Source of the DNA: Candidatus Heimdallarchaeota archaeon | GTDB taxonomy: Archaea > Asgardarchaeota > Heimdallarchaeia > Heimdallarchaeales > Heimdallarchaeaceae | NCBI GenBank assembly: GCA_030603365.1 | Contig: JAUVXV010000014.1 | Location: 59,752 to 123,751, forward strand | DNA length: 64,000 nucleotides | Reading direction: 5' to 3' | Part shown: positions 17,483 through 26,082 of the stretch, one piece after another | How positions within the stretch are numbered: the stretch's first letter is position 1 | Layout of the letters: the number at the start of each line of letters is the position of its first letter | Position numbers and translations under genes: made by a program | Notes under the pieces: generated by a model | Told to the model about the DNA's origin: nothing | What the model saw: the letters and a program-made list of their open reading frames with translations, nothing else | Database searches by the model: none

Positions 17483-18757
17483 TTAGAGGAGCTTTTCTCC
17501 CTCTTCTAAACTTAACATTGTAAAACCGCTAATCATTTTTGGATAGAAATCTGTAGCTTTTTGTGGCATTCTTTCTCCATGTTTTGCAACTTTTAAGACT
17601 TGGTCAGCACTAGTCGGATTAAGAAAGAAAGCAACTTGGTATGTACCATTATCAACTTCTTCTACAGCTTCGTTCCACCATCTTTCATAGAAGATATCAT
17701 CATCAATATGCAAGTCACCTAATCCCATAATTCCATGGAAAATCATATCTCTAAGAATAACAACATCAAGACTTTTGAAATCGTCACTAACCTCACCAAC
17801 ATATCGATTAATAGAGGAAGGATCTTTCATAATAAGAGAAACAGCTCTACCATCTTGATAAAGAACAAAAACATGCTTATCCCTGTTTTCTTCCAAGAAT
17901 TTAGGAATGTCAGATTTGAGGATTTCATTCAAATCAAAGAATATCTTAAGTTCATTCATTTTCTCTTCTGAAACCTTAACTTTAGCTAAACAACGATGAG
18001 TAGCTAAAATGACTAAACCTTCATCTTCAACAGGAACCAAATAAGTCATACGAAATTCTGTAGCATTATCTTCCTTTAAGGGGTCTGCTGTTTCTCGACG
18101 CATATTTCTATAGGTAACTGCTGTTTCATAACGGTGGTGCCCATCAGCTATTACTAGTTGCTGATCTTTGAATACTTCTTGAACAATCTTGATATGAACG
18201 GAATCAGATAACTTCCAGATGCGGTTAATAACACCTAAATCATCTTTAGCATTAATCAAAGGAGGTTGCTTGGATATTTCATCAAATAGATTTATTGTTT
18301 TCTTATCTGGATCTGAATAGAGAATAAATCCTGTTTCAAGTGTATGTCTCGTAGTTTTCAACATATTCAATCTATCAATTTTTGGACCTTTGTGGGTCTT
18401 CTCATGTGGTAAAACTATTTTTTCTTCGAATGGATGTAAACGCAAAGCACCAATGAAACCTTTTCGGACATATTTTTTTCCAAATAATTCAAACTCTTGA
18501 TAGTAGATGTAGATCCCAGGAACATCATCTTTCACAAGAATTTCTTCTAACAGCCATCTCTCTAAACGCTGTCTAGCTATTTCATAACGATTTTCTTCAC
18601 TTGGTAAAGTTAATCTGCAATAATTGTAATCTGATTGATTATAATATTGTATTTGCATTTCTGCATCGATTTTATCATAGGGTTGAACAATTAATTTTTC
18701 AATATCCCCAGCTTTTTCTGTATATCTAATAGCCTTGAATGGTCTGATATCTACCAT
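17483..18757 (-). CDS. DUF1015 family protein
   Basis: The product has about 424 residues, the normal family length. The ATG at 18757 (MVDIRPFKAIRY) gives the conserved DUF1015 N-terminus; a TTG nine bases upstream is in frame. Characteristic blocks are VQPYDKID, GFIGALRLHPFEE..VLPHEKTHKGPKIDRLN, VIADGHHRYETAVTYRN and the C-terminal VAFFLNPTSADQVLKVAKHGERMPQKATDFYPKM. The ADGHHRYE motif suggests a ParB-like or kinase-like catalytic loop, but the biochemical role of the family is not established. It is cytoplasmic and is divergent from the actin gene across a 220-base intergenic region. Confidence 0.9.
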   Translation of the reverse strand: MVDIRPFKAIRYTEKAGDIEKLIVQPYDKIDAEMQIQYYNQSDYNYCRLTLPSEENRYEIARQRLERWLLEEILVKDDVPGIYIYYQEFELFGKKYVRKGFIGALRLHPFEEKIVLPHEKTHKGPKIDRLNMLKTTRHTLETGFILYSDPDKKTINLFDEISKQPPLINAKDDLGVINRIWKLSDSVHIKIVQEVFKDQQLVIADGHHRYETAVTYRNMRRETADPLKEDNATEFRMTYLVPVEDEGLVILATHRCLAKVKVSEEKMNELKIFFDLNEILKSDIPKFLEENRDKHVFVLYQDGRAVSLIMKDPSSINRYVGEVSDDFKSLDVVILRDMIFHGIMGLGDLHIDDDIFYERWWNEAVEEVDNGTYQVAFFLNPTSADQVLKVAKHGERMPQKATDFYPKMISGFTMLSLEEGEKLL

Positions 18758-18892
18758 TGTAATCAAACTAGCTCATCAAGAACTCTATTTTAATTTTTTC
18801 ATTAGAATATAAATTATTTCGAGTTTTTTCGAGTTTTGTCTGATGAGAAGAACTTAATTTAATTTAAAAATAATGATATACCATTTCAATAG

Positions 18893-18916
18893 GATATATC
18901 GTCTTTAAGATATATC
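18893..18916. promoter_or_regulatory. Twin GATATATC palindromes upstream of the actin gene
   Basis: Two copies of the self-complementary octamer GATATATC occur 16 bases apart (first bases 18893 and 18909) in the DUF1015/actin intergenic region, about 60-85 bases before the actin ATG. They may be a dimeric operator or overlapping TATA elements. AT-rich DNA can produce such octamers by chance, so support is modest. A GGTGA box 8 nt before the actin ATG fixes the translation start. Confidence 0.35.
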
Positions 18917-18977
18917 TTTAACAATGTTTATTAAAACCCATATCTGATGTTTACAAAAGAAGAAGGTGACATAAAAC

Positions 18978-20429
18978 ATGCCAAAAACAAAGCCTAAACA
19001 CTGTGAAAAGGTAATGCATCGTCTCTACATAAGAAAAGGTACTGAGAAAAGAAAGTGGATAGCAGTTGGCTATTATTGTGATGAATGTTCAATTATGATG
19101 AAGGAATATGACTTAACAAAATTAGGGGGAATACAAGAAATAACAATTGATGCTTCTAAATTAGTAGAAAAGGTTACGAATCCAAAGAAAGTTGTCCTAG
19201 ATCCAGGTTTTTCATTAACCAAAGTTGGTTTTACAGGAGAAAAAGAACCTAGATATATTTTTGATTCTGCAGTTTATTTCTCAGATACAGGAGAATCTTT
19301 CATTCAATTTGCAGATAAAGTTGAAACAAAAACTGAAGTTAAGATGAAAAAACCAATTTTTCGTAAAACAGAGCAAGGTGAAACCTTAGATAAAGATATC
19401 TTTAAGCTATTTCTCAAACATATTTTCGACAAACTTAAAGTGAAGTCTTCAGAAACAGCTTTTTGGGTTATTGAGAAATATCAGAAAAGAAATTTTGCAG
19501 ACTTCTTAAAAGGCAGATTAGATGTAATCAATAATAGTACTTTACCAGAAGAAGCTAAAGACGTTCTCAGAAAGGAAGGAATGGTTGAGTATGTCAATGG
19601 ATTTGAATCCTCATTCTCTATTCGACGAGCTATTGCTGAAGTATTCTTTAATGGTTTTAACATTCCTAAAGTTTATTTCTCACTCGGAGAACTCCTCTCA
19701 CTCTATGCTGATGATCAAGTAACGGGTGTTGTTATAGGGATAGGTTCAAACTCGACCCGAATCACTCCCATCTATGAAGGATATATTATATCTCATGGAT
19801 TAAGCATACGCGAGAAAGGGGGATTGGATGTTGTCAAACAGCTGGAAAAACACATCCAAAAAGAGGGCATAGATATACCCAAATCATATCATGCAAACTA
19901 TCAAATTCTAAAAAACACTCGATTAGCATCTGAAGAATTGTGCTTTGTTTCACAGAATGTCAAAGATGAGAATAAGAAATGGAAACAATCTGATAAACTT
20001 ATGAGATCTATCAATATTATCAATGATAAACACATTAGACTAAATGAAATCAGATATAAGTCAACTGAAATACTATTTGAAGAAGAACCTTTGAGTATTC
20101 TAAATAATCCTGGGGATTTAGCTGATGCAGTCATTGAATCTATTCAAAAATGTGACAAAGGATTGGTTAAAAGTCTATATGCTAATATTCTGCTAGTTGG
20201 AGGAGGTACAATGTACGAAGGATTTAAAGAAAGATTCACTCAGTCTTTCAAATCGAAAGTTTCAGATCAACTAAATTTCAACATCACTGCAAAATCTGAT
20301 AGACTTATATCAGCATGGATAGGGGGGTCAATACTCTCTGGAATGAAAATTTTCGAGGAACGTAATTTCTGGGTATCTAAAAATGAATATGATGAGAAGG
20401 GTTCATCAGCTGTAGATCAATGTATCTGA
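18978..20429 (+). CDS. Actin-family protein with N-terminal zinc-binding module
   Basis: The product has 483 residues. An N-terminal module carries Cys9, His14 (or His8), Cys34 and Cys37, an apparent Zn ribbon. A linker is followed by a complete actin fold from about residue 71: phosphate-1 region LDPGFSLTKVGFTGEKEPR, SLYADDQVTGVVIGIGSNST, PIYEGY, then YANILLVGGGTMYEGF (401-416), WIGGSIL (447-453) and WVSKNEYDEKG (465-475). These match eukaryotic actin far better than MreB or ParM. Positions equivalent to actin Asp154, Asp157 and His161 are Gly254, Ser257 and Arg261, and Gln137 is Glu221, so ATP hydrolysis may be weak or lost, as in some Arps. The start is fixed by GGTGA at -8. It is probably a cytoskeletal or chromatin-type actin-related protein; I cannot tell whether it forms filaments. 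Confidence 0.92.
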   Translation: MPKTKPKHCEKVMHRLYIRKGTEKRKWIAVGYYCDECSIMMKEYDLTKLGGIQEITIDASKLVEKVTNPKKVVLDPGFSLTKVGFTGEKEPRYIFDSAVYFSDTGESFIQFADKVETKTEVKMKKPIFRKTEQGETLDKDIFKLFLKHIFDKLKVKSSETAFWVIEKYQKRNFADFLKGRLDVINNSTLPEEAKDVLRKEGMVEYVNGFESSFSIRRAIAEVFFNGFNIPKVYFSLGELLSLYADDQVTGVVIGIGSNSTRITPIYEGYIISHGLSIREKGGLDVVKQLEKHIQKEGIDIPKSYHANYQILKNTRLASEELCFVSQNVKDENKKWKQSDKLMRSINIINDKHIRLNEIRYKSTEILFEEEPLSILNNPGDLADAVIESIQKCDKGLVKSLYANILLVGGGTMYEGFKERFTQSFKSKVSDQLNFNITAKSDRLISAWIGGSILSGMKIFEERNFWVSKNEYDEKGSSAVDQCI

Positions 20430-20437
20430 TGATGAGA

Positions 20438-21490
20438 TTATTTTAAATCCCATATCTCTTTTGTTTTTCTTTCTAAATCTTCTAAACCTTCAAATGAAGG
20501 CTTCTTCTTTCCTTCCTCAATTTCATGAACAGTATCCAGAAGATATTTGTTTAGAGGAGTAGCTATACCTAATTTTTCTCCTTCTTGAACCAAATAACCA
20601 TTAAGATAATCAATTTCTGATTTTCTTCCCCATTCAATTGACTGAAGACTTGATGATTTTAGATTCTTATATTTCCTGCCAATAATTTTGATTATAGTCT
20701 GCTTAAAGAAATATCTAAATGAAAAACCGTGAAGCTCTTTTTTCTTAATTACTAAGGAATAAAAACTCAGATTGTTAAGTTTCTGTATCTCCAGATTTTT
20801 AGCATTAGCTACTTGTATTCCCTCTGTAATTATGGTTAAGAAAGCAATTCGAGTAGTCCTTCTTTTAAGCATCTCCCCCAATGTCATACCACTAATAACT
20901 CCAAAAGAAGCAATAGATAAGTTAATCAAAAGTTTGGAGAATTTGTCGTTTAAAATATTGTTTGACCATTTTGTTGGGACAGTAAAGGACAATTTCTCAA
21001 TAATATTGTCATCAATCTTTTGTTTTTCTCCAGTCATTCGCCCATAAACCATTTCACCTAATGAGGTTTTATTAGATTCAGCAGGACCTGTCTTCGATGC
21101 TCCAAAACTAACAACACAGCCAACAAGATTCTTTGCATTCAACCTTTCACTTAGTTTCTCTTCCATCATCCCATTTGTCATTGTAACAAGAGTGTAATCA
21201 TTACTTAGTTTTGGTTTAATTCTCTCTATTGCATCTTCTAAATGGTTAAGTTTTGTTACCATGAAAACTAAATCTAAATCATCAGGTAAATCTTCAATTT
21301 GTAAAACAGGTGTAAGATTTTCTTTTACTAGATATTCTCCACTAATCCCTGTTACTTTCAAACCACGGGAGTTTACAAGATCCAGTACTTCTTGATGTTT
21401 ACATACTACATATAATGGAAAATCATTCTTTGCTAAATCTGCAGCTATTACTGTGCCTATTGCTCCCAATCCTACTAAAGCCGTTTTCAT
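20438..21490 (-). CDS. Ketopantoate reductase-like (PanE/ApbA) oxidoreductase
   Basis: The product has about 350 residues from the ATG at 21490, which places the dinucleotide-binding GLGAIG at the usual position (residues 7-12); an ATG 18 bases upstream would add only six residues. The PanE/ApbA fold shows an N-terminal Rossmann domain with VMVTKLNHLEDA-like and TMTNGM blocks and a C-terminal helical domain with SSSLQSIEWGRKSEIDYLNGYLV, the family's SM..D...GR.TEID..NG motif. Members reduce 2-dehydropantoate with NADPH in coenzyme A synthesis, though many paralogues act on other 2-keto acids. It is convergent with the actin gene, only 8 bases apart. Confidence 0.82.
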   Translation of the reverse strand: MKTALVGLGAIGTVIAADLAKNDFPLYVVCKHQEVLDLVNSRGLKVTGISGEYLVKENLTPVLQIEDLPDDLDLVFMVTKLNHLEDAIERIKPKLSNDYTLVTMTNGMMEEKLSERLNAKNLVGCVVSFGASKTGPAESNKTSLGEMVYGRMTGEKQKIDDNIIEKLSFTVPTKWSNNILNDKFSKLLINLSIASFGVISGMTLGEMLKRRTTRIAFLTIITEGIQVANAKNLEIQKLNNLSFYSLVIKKKELHGFSFRYFFKQTIIKIIGRKYKNLKSSSLQSIEWGRKSEIDYLNGYLVQEGEKLGIATPLNKYLLDTVHEIEEGKKKPSFEGLEDLERKTKEIWDLK

Positions 21491-21559
21491 TGAAAACCAA
21501 ATCATCAAGTAGATATTAAAACTTTCCTTGACAAATAAAAAGAAAATAGAAAAAGAACT

Positions 21560-22483
21560 TTACAGTTCTTTCAAAGCTTCGATAACACGCTCAGCTGCTT
21601 GAACACTAGCTCTCATGTTTCCTTCTTTGGTTTGAGCACCAATATGAGGACTGATTATGACATTTTCATGCTTTAATAGAGGATTATCTGCATCTGGAGG
21701 TTCTTTCTCAAATACATCAGTGCAGTAATAACCTAGTTGTCCTGAATCAAGAGCTTCGACAGCTTCTAATTCATTTACAATTCCTCCACGTGCACAATTG
21801 ACTAAAACAGTACCAGGTTTCAATAACTTGAATTGGTCTTTTCCAATCATATTCTTTGTTTCGTCAGTTAGCGGAAGATGTAAGCTTATATAATCAGCAT
21901 TTTGGAGAATTTCTTCCATTGATCCTTTCATATCGATTACTGGATTTTCAGGAGCAAATTTATCATATCCTATTGCATTCATTCCTAGTGCTTTGCACTT
22001 TACAGCAAGGCTTGTTCCTATTCGACCTGTACCTATCAATCCAAGAGTTTTTCCATCAATTTCTCTTGAGAATAATTCTTTCTTCATTGATTTGAAGGAT
22101 TCTGGATGAGCTTTAATCTCGCAAGTACCTTTAACAACATCCCTTGTAGAAGATAAAATCATTGTGAGAGCTAATTCAGCTACAGAATTTGTTGTTGCAG
22201 CTGGTGTATTTACTACTTTTATTCCTCTCTGCATTGTTGTTTCAAGATCAATATTGTCTAAACCTACTCCTGCTCTTCCAATTACTTTAAGATTTACTGC
22301 TTTTTCCAGAAGTATGCCACGCATTTTAGTTGCTCCACGTACAATTACTGCATCATACTCATGAATAATTTTGGGGAGCTCGTCTTTAGGAAGATCCCAA
22401 GCAACATTTACTTCAAATCCTGCATTTTCTAGAATTTTTACCGCTTTTTCATTTAATTTATCTGTTAGAATTACTTTTAGCAT
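21560..22483 (-). CDS. serA: D-3-phosphoglycerate dehydrogenase-like 2-hydroxyacid dehydrogenase
   Basis: The product has 307 residues. The ATG at 22483 has GGTGA 5 nt upstream, so it is preferred over the GTG at 22492. D-isomer 2-hydroxyacid dehydrogenase features are present: IGRAGVGLDNID, NTPAATTNSVAELALTMIL, NAD-binding GLIGTGRIGTSLAVKCKALGM, NCARGGIVNE (Arg), DVFEKEPP (Glu) and SPHIGAQTKE (His). It is short and lacks the C-terminal ACT and intervening domains of long SerA, so no serine feedback site is visible. It is co-transcribed behind a class V aminotransferase; together they could make serine from 3-phosphoglycerate, or act on hydroxypyruvate and glyoxylate. Confidence 0.82.
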   Translation of the reverse strand: MLKVILTDKLNEKAVKILENAGFEVNVAWDLPKDELPKIIHEYDAVIVRGATKMRGILLEKAVNLKVIGRAGVGLDNIDLETTMQRGIKVVNTPAATTNSVAELALTMILSSTRDVVKGTCEIKAHPESFKSMKKELFSREIDGKTLGLIGTGRIGTSLAVKCKALGMNAIGYDKFAPENPVIDMKGSMEEILQNADYISLHLPLTDETKNMIGKDQFKLLKPGTVLVNCARGGIVNELEAVEALDSGQLGYYCTDVFEKEPPDADNPLLKHENVIISPHIGAQTKEGNMRASVQAAERVIEALKEL

Positions 22484-22492
22484 TTTATTCAC

Positions 22493-23569
22493 CTATAAAT
22501 TCCATACTTCTTCAATTGCTGTAAGGAGTTCTTTCAAACCTTCTAGAGTATGATCACCCATGTGTCCAATTCTGAAAGTTAGTCCTTTTAGCTTGCCATA
22601 ACCGTTTGCTATGACCAATCCTTTTTCAGCAAGTCCTTTGTTGAGTTCTCCAACATCTTTCTCCAACTTATTTTCTACAGTTGTAACTGTAACTGATCTA
22701 TATCCTTCTTCTGCGAATAGACCAAAACCATGTTCTAGAGCCCATTCATGTGTGTAATCAGCCATCTCTTTGTGACGTTTGGAGATATTCTCAGCACCTT
22801 CTTCCAGCATCTGTTTAAGTTTATAATCCAGTGCAAATAGAAGAGATATGTTTGGTGTTGAGGGAGTTTGTTTCTTCTTTTCATAATATCCAAGCACTTT
22901 TTCTAGATTGATATAAAGTCCCTTATTAGGAACTTCTTTTGCTCTATCCAAAGCTTTCTGAGACACAATCCCAATAGCAAGACCTGGAGGTAATGCGAAA
23001 CACTTTTGTGTTGAAGCAAAAACCAAATCTGTTCCCCATTCATCTGGTAATAATAAATCTCCACCCATTGAAGAAACAGCATCTACAACCAGTAAAGTGT
23101 TCGGATAATCTTTCAACAATTCACCAATTGCTTTCAGATCTGCTTTTACTCCTGTACTAGTTTCATTGAAACAAACAGTCACAATATCATAATCAGATTC
23201 ATCTAATTTTTCTTTAATCATTTCTGTTGTAATGGCCTTTCCCCATTCAACATCTAACTTATCAGCTGTTAGTCCGCTATCCACAATTGCTTCATACATT
23301 CTAGATGAGAATGAACCATTTACACATGCCAAAGCTTTTTTTCCGGGTCTAATTAGATTTCTTGCGGCTATATCCATAAACAGAGTTCCTGAAGCTGTAA
23401 GAGCCATAACATGTTGCTCTGTTTTGAAGAATTTGTGCAACTGAGTTAAAACACTATCATAAAGTAGTGTAAAATCATTACTTCTGTGCCCAAACAAAGG
23501 TTTAGCTTGTTGTTTTAAAACATCCTCTTTAACTTCTGTTGGTCCTGGTATCCATAATTTCTTTTGCAT
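22493..23569 (-). CDS. Class V aminotransferase (serine-pyruvate/alanine-glyoxylate type)
   Basis: The product has 358 residues with GGTGA 4 nt before its ATG. Signatures are IPGPTEVKEDVL, GHRSNDF, TASGTLFMDIAARNL, VDAVSSMGGDLL and the PLP lysine in FASTQKCFALPPGLAI. The family includes alanine-glyoxylate and serine-pyruvate aminotransferases, and archaeal members also act as phosphoserine aminotransferase. The stop codon abuts the SerA-like ribosome-binding region, so the two form an operon. The phosphohydroxypyruvate-to-phosphoserine step is the most economical reading, with glyoxylate metabolism the alternative. Confidence 0.85.
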   Translation of the reverse strand: MQKKLWIPGPTEVKEDVLKQQAKPLFGHRSNDFTLLYDSVLTQLHKFFKTEQHVMALTASGTLFMDIAARNLIRPGKKALACVNGSFSSRMYEAIVDSGLTADKLDVEWGKAITTEMIKEKLDESDYDIVTVCFNETSTGVKADLKAIGELLKDYPNTLLVVDAVSSMGGDLLLPDEWGTDLVFASTQKCFALPPGLAIGIVSQKALDRAKEVPNKGLYINLEKVLGYYEKKKQTPSTPNISLLFALDYKLKQMLEEGAENISKRHKEMADYTHEWALEHGFGLFAEEGYRSVTVTTVENKLEKDVGELNKGLAEKGLVIANGYGKLKGLTFRIGHMGDHTLEGLKELLTAIEEVWNL

Positions 23570-23631
23570 TATATCACCTTAATTATCACGTTGATTCAGC
23601 TTATAGGATAAAAAAGGTTATTGTCTCACGC

Positions 23632-24054
23632 CTAATCTTCAATGGATGGAATCTTATAAAGAAGTTGTTCAATAGGTCCTTCATCTATCTTCTCAGGGAT
23701 AGGAAGACCACTTGATTTACTATTTAACCAAATTTTGATAGCAGAATAAATCAGAGAACTGATCATTAGTGATAAAGTGAAAATGACAACAAACATCCAG
23801 GTTTCTATTGGACTTCCACCGAACATCAAAAGGTAGATGGAAACAGGCAATATCAAGATGCAAATTGATGCTAGAGGAAGACCTATGAAAAGAAAGAGAA
23901 TTTCATTCCAAATAAAAAGCATAAGCTCACTCCTTTTTTCACTAAAATATGAAATAAAGAAAACCATGAAGAGAGTAATTGCTACCATTGAGAGTAAAAG
24001 AATCCCAAAAGCTAACAGCCATAGGTTTTCAACAAAGCTATGAACTACAAGCAT
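23632..24054 (-). CDS. Small polytopic membrane protein of unknown function
   Basis: The product has 140 residues with three to four hydrophobic segments (about 8-33, 46-77 and 84-107) and a hydrophilic acidic C-terminus (PIPEKIDEGPIEQLLYKI). I do not recognise a family. In the same frame, the bases just upstream of the ATG encode a further hydrophobic stretch (G-L-F-F-L-I-E-G-I-L), preceded by KDEDIFKEG, but no ATG, GTG or TTG is present before the next stop. Either the protein starts at 24054, or an unusual start or sequence error hides a longer N-terminus. It lies 62 bases upstream of the class V aminotransferase on the same strand orientation, but a shared transcript is uncertain. Confidence 0.6.
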   Translation of the reverse strand: MLVVHSFVENLWLLAFGILLLSMVAITLFMVFFISYFSEKRSELMLFIWNEILFLFIGLPLASICILILPVSIYLLMFGGSPIETWMFVVIFTLSLMISSLIYSAIKIWLNSKSSGLPIPEKIDEGPIEQLLYKIPSIED

Positions 24055-24358
24055 TAAGATCCCTTCGATGAGAAAGAATAAACCGATAACGATTCCTTCT
24101 TTGAAAATATCTTCATCTTTATATTTAGATCTTAATCTTATCTAAAATTTCTACATTCTCATCTTCTATAAATCTTATTTATTTATAATTTTCAAGGATG
24201 TTTTTGTAAGTTGTATTACGATTGCTTTTATATCTCTTAAATAATTGGGGAAAAAAACGTTTAAAGCCCCTAATTCTTTATTTTCAAAGCCTCTAAACTG
24301 TTTTTCACATGTGAATGTTATGGTAAGGTTTTTTAGGGAAAGTTTCGAATGATGTCTG
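24055..24358. promoter_or_regulatory. 304-base intergenic region with promoter elements for the stress-type gene
   Basis: No gene is apparent. A TATA-like TTTTATATC (about 24226-24234) points to transcription of the rightward universal-stress-type gene. Between it and the start codon lies a perfect 12-bp palindrome TTCACATGTGAA (24304-24315), a candidate operator in the untranslated leader. The left part holds the leftward promoter of the small membrane protein (AAATATAAAG on the minus strand). No hairpin typical of a known riboswitch was recognised. Confidence 0.4.
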
Positions 24359-25981
24359 ATGGCTATCCAAGATAGAGATAAACAGAAGTCAGCTCTTGAG
24401 AAGACTATGCGGAAATTTTCAGATCTACTGCCTTCTGTTAAACTAGAAGTTGCTCCTGCTGAAAAAGCCTTAGTAATTATTGATGGAACAGATAAGTCTA
24501 AAGCAACTGTTCTAGTTGCAGGAGAGCTAAATAGACATTTTGGTACAAAAATAGATGTAATTTGCTTCTATGAAGATCAATCTACCTCTACTGCATCTGC
24601 TTCTAAAGAAAGTTATGAAGATTCTTTATCGTTTGCATATGAACATCTTCGCAGTGACGATTTTGAAATCAAAGGTGAGGTTATCGAAAATATAGAAAAT
24701 CTAAAATCAATTCTAGATAATGTCATTCAAACAGTAAAATACGACATATTTTTAGTACCCTCTTCATTCATTGGACTAGAAGAAATAGAAATCCAAGAAG
24801 ATGAGGATGAAGATACTGAGGCAAGCGTTACTGTATTAGGCGATGTCTTCGAATATCTACTCGAAGAAGTAAAGAATATTCCTGTTCTACTCATAGAAAG
24901 CGAAAAAATAAATCTAGAGCTTCTGTGGAAGAATATAGCAATTGTCTTCAGTAATACAACTCAACTCAGCTATTTGTTTGAAAAAGCAATGAGATACAGT
25001 TTAAAGAAATCAGAGGTTCATCTCTTAATAAATATTGATCCAATTTACCATGAGGATAAAAGTCAAGATGAATTAGAAGCATTAATAAAGAAAAGTACAG
25101 AAGACTTAGAGATATTTGAAAAAGCAAATTCTCAAGTGTTTAAAGAAGCTTCTAGATATGTTGATAGCCACCTTCTATCTACCGATAATTTTGATGATTT
25201 TAAGAAAGAATTACATACAATTGGCAAAGATGTTGGTATGCTTATCATTTACATGCCTTCAAAACATTCTAGTCTTTATGGATTCTTTACAGAACTCCTA
25301 GAAGATAGTGATATCACCTTTCCAATCCTTATAGCCAAGAGAAAAATTGATGTTAAAAAAGAGGAAGTTGGACAACCAAAGAAAGAAGAAGCAGAGGATT
25401 CTCCTAAGGATGAAGAGGAAAGTGAAGCAGAAATTAAAGAAGAAGTAGAAGAAAAAATAGTGATTGACGAATCTTTAAAAGAATCTATAAAAGAAGAAGT
25501 CAAAAAAGATATACTAGGACTTACAGCGAAACCTGAAGAAAAAGAAGAAGAAGTAGTCGAAGAAAAAGATACTAAGAAAATTAAAACAAAAGAAATAGAA
25601 GAAAAAGAGGAGGAAGAGGAAATGTCAGAGATTGAAGAAATAAAAGAAGAAGTAATAGAAGAGGTCATTGAAGAAATCAAAAAAGAAGTCGTTAAAGAAG
25701 TCAAAGATGAACCTAAGAAAGAGATCAAGGAAGAGGTCGAAAAAGAGCTCAACAAAGAAGAAAGTATTGAGGAATTAAAAGACACTATTCTTGAAGAGAT
25801 CAAGGAAGAAATCAAGGAAGAAATCAAATACGAACTCAAGAAAGACCTAAAAGAACCTAAAAAAGAACTCAAAGAAAAAGTAATTGAGGAAATGAAAGAA
25901 GAAGCTGAAGAAGCAACTAAGGAAGAAGAAGAGGAAGAGGAAGAGGAAGAGGAAGTTACTTCAAGAATGGACTTTGAGTAA
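24359..25981 (+). CDS. Universal-stress-like alpha/beta protein with long Glu/Lys-rich coiled tail
   Basis: The product has 540 residues. Residues about 35-320 look like two tandem USP-type alpha/beta domains (KALVIIDGTDKSKATVLVAGELN..; a second begins with NIAIVFSNTTQLSYLFEKAMRY and ends near MLIIYMPSKHSS). No clear USP ATP-binding GxxGxG(9)S motif is seen. From about residue 335 to the end there are some 200 residues of almost only E, K, V, I, L and D in heptad-like repeats (EEIKEEV, KKEVVKEV, EEIKEEIK), predicted as a long charged helix or coiled coil. The neighbouring gene downstream is an ion permease, and USP domains often regulate transporters, so a regulatory or scaffold role at that permease is a reasonable inference. 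Confidence 0.65.
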   Translation: MAIQDRDKQKSALEKTMRKFSDLLPSVKLEVAPAEKALVIIDGTDKSKATVLVAGELNRHFGTKIDVICFYEDQSTSTASASKESYEDSLSFAYEHLRSDDFEIKGEVIENIENLKSILDNVIQTVKYDIFLVPSSFIGLEEIEIQEDEDEDTEASVTVLGDVFEYLLEEVKNIPVLLIESEKINLELLWKNIAIVFSNTTQLSYLFEKAMRYSLKKSEVHLLINIDPIYHEDKSQDELEALIKKSTEDLEIFEKANSQVFKEASRYVDSHLLSTDNFDDFKKELHTIGKDVGMLIIYMPSKHSSLYGFFTELLEDSDITFPILIAKRKIDVKKEEVGQPKKEEAEDSPKDEEESEAEIKEEVEEKIVIDESLKESIKEEVKKDILGLTAKPEEKEEEVVEEKDTKKIKTKEIEEKEEEEEMSEIEEIKEEVIEEVIEEIKKEVVKEVKDEPKKEIKEEVEKELNKEESIEELKDTILEEIKEEIKEEIKYELKKDLKEPKKELKEKVIEEMKEEAEEATKEEEEEEEEEEEVTSRMDFE

Positions 25982-26082
25982 TCAAGATAAAATAAATGTG
26001 ACTGAAAATCACATATATATTAACACCAAGAGTTAGTTTGGTTTAAGTAGATGCGTTATTATATTTCGAAAACGGTGATAGA

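Noticed and set aside
25276..25872. Long minus-strand open frame rich in Ser/Leu, antisense to the Glu/Lys-rich tail
   Set aside because: It is the mirror of GAA/AAA codons (TTC/TCT/TTT) and has no independent motif, promoter or ribosome-binding site.
25400..25960. Apparent purine-rich tandem repeat
   Set aside because: It is codon-level low complexity of the E/K-rich tail, without an exact repeat unit.
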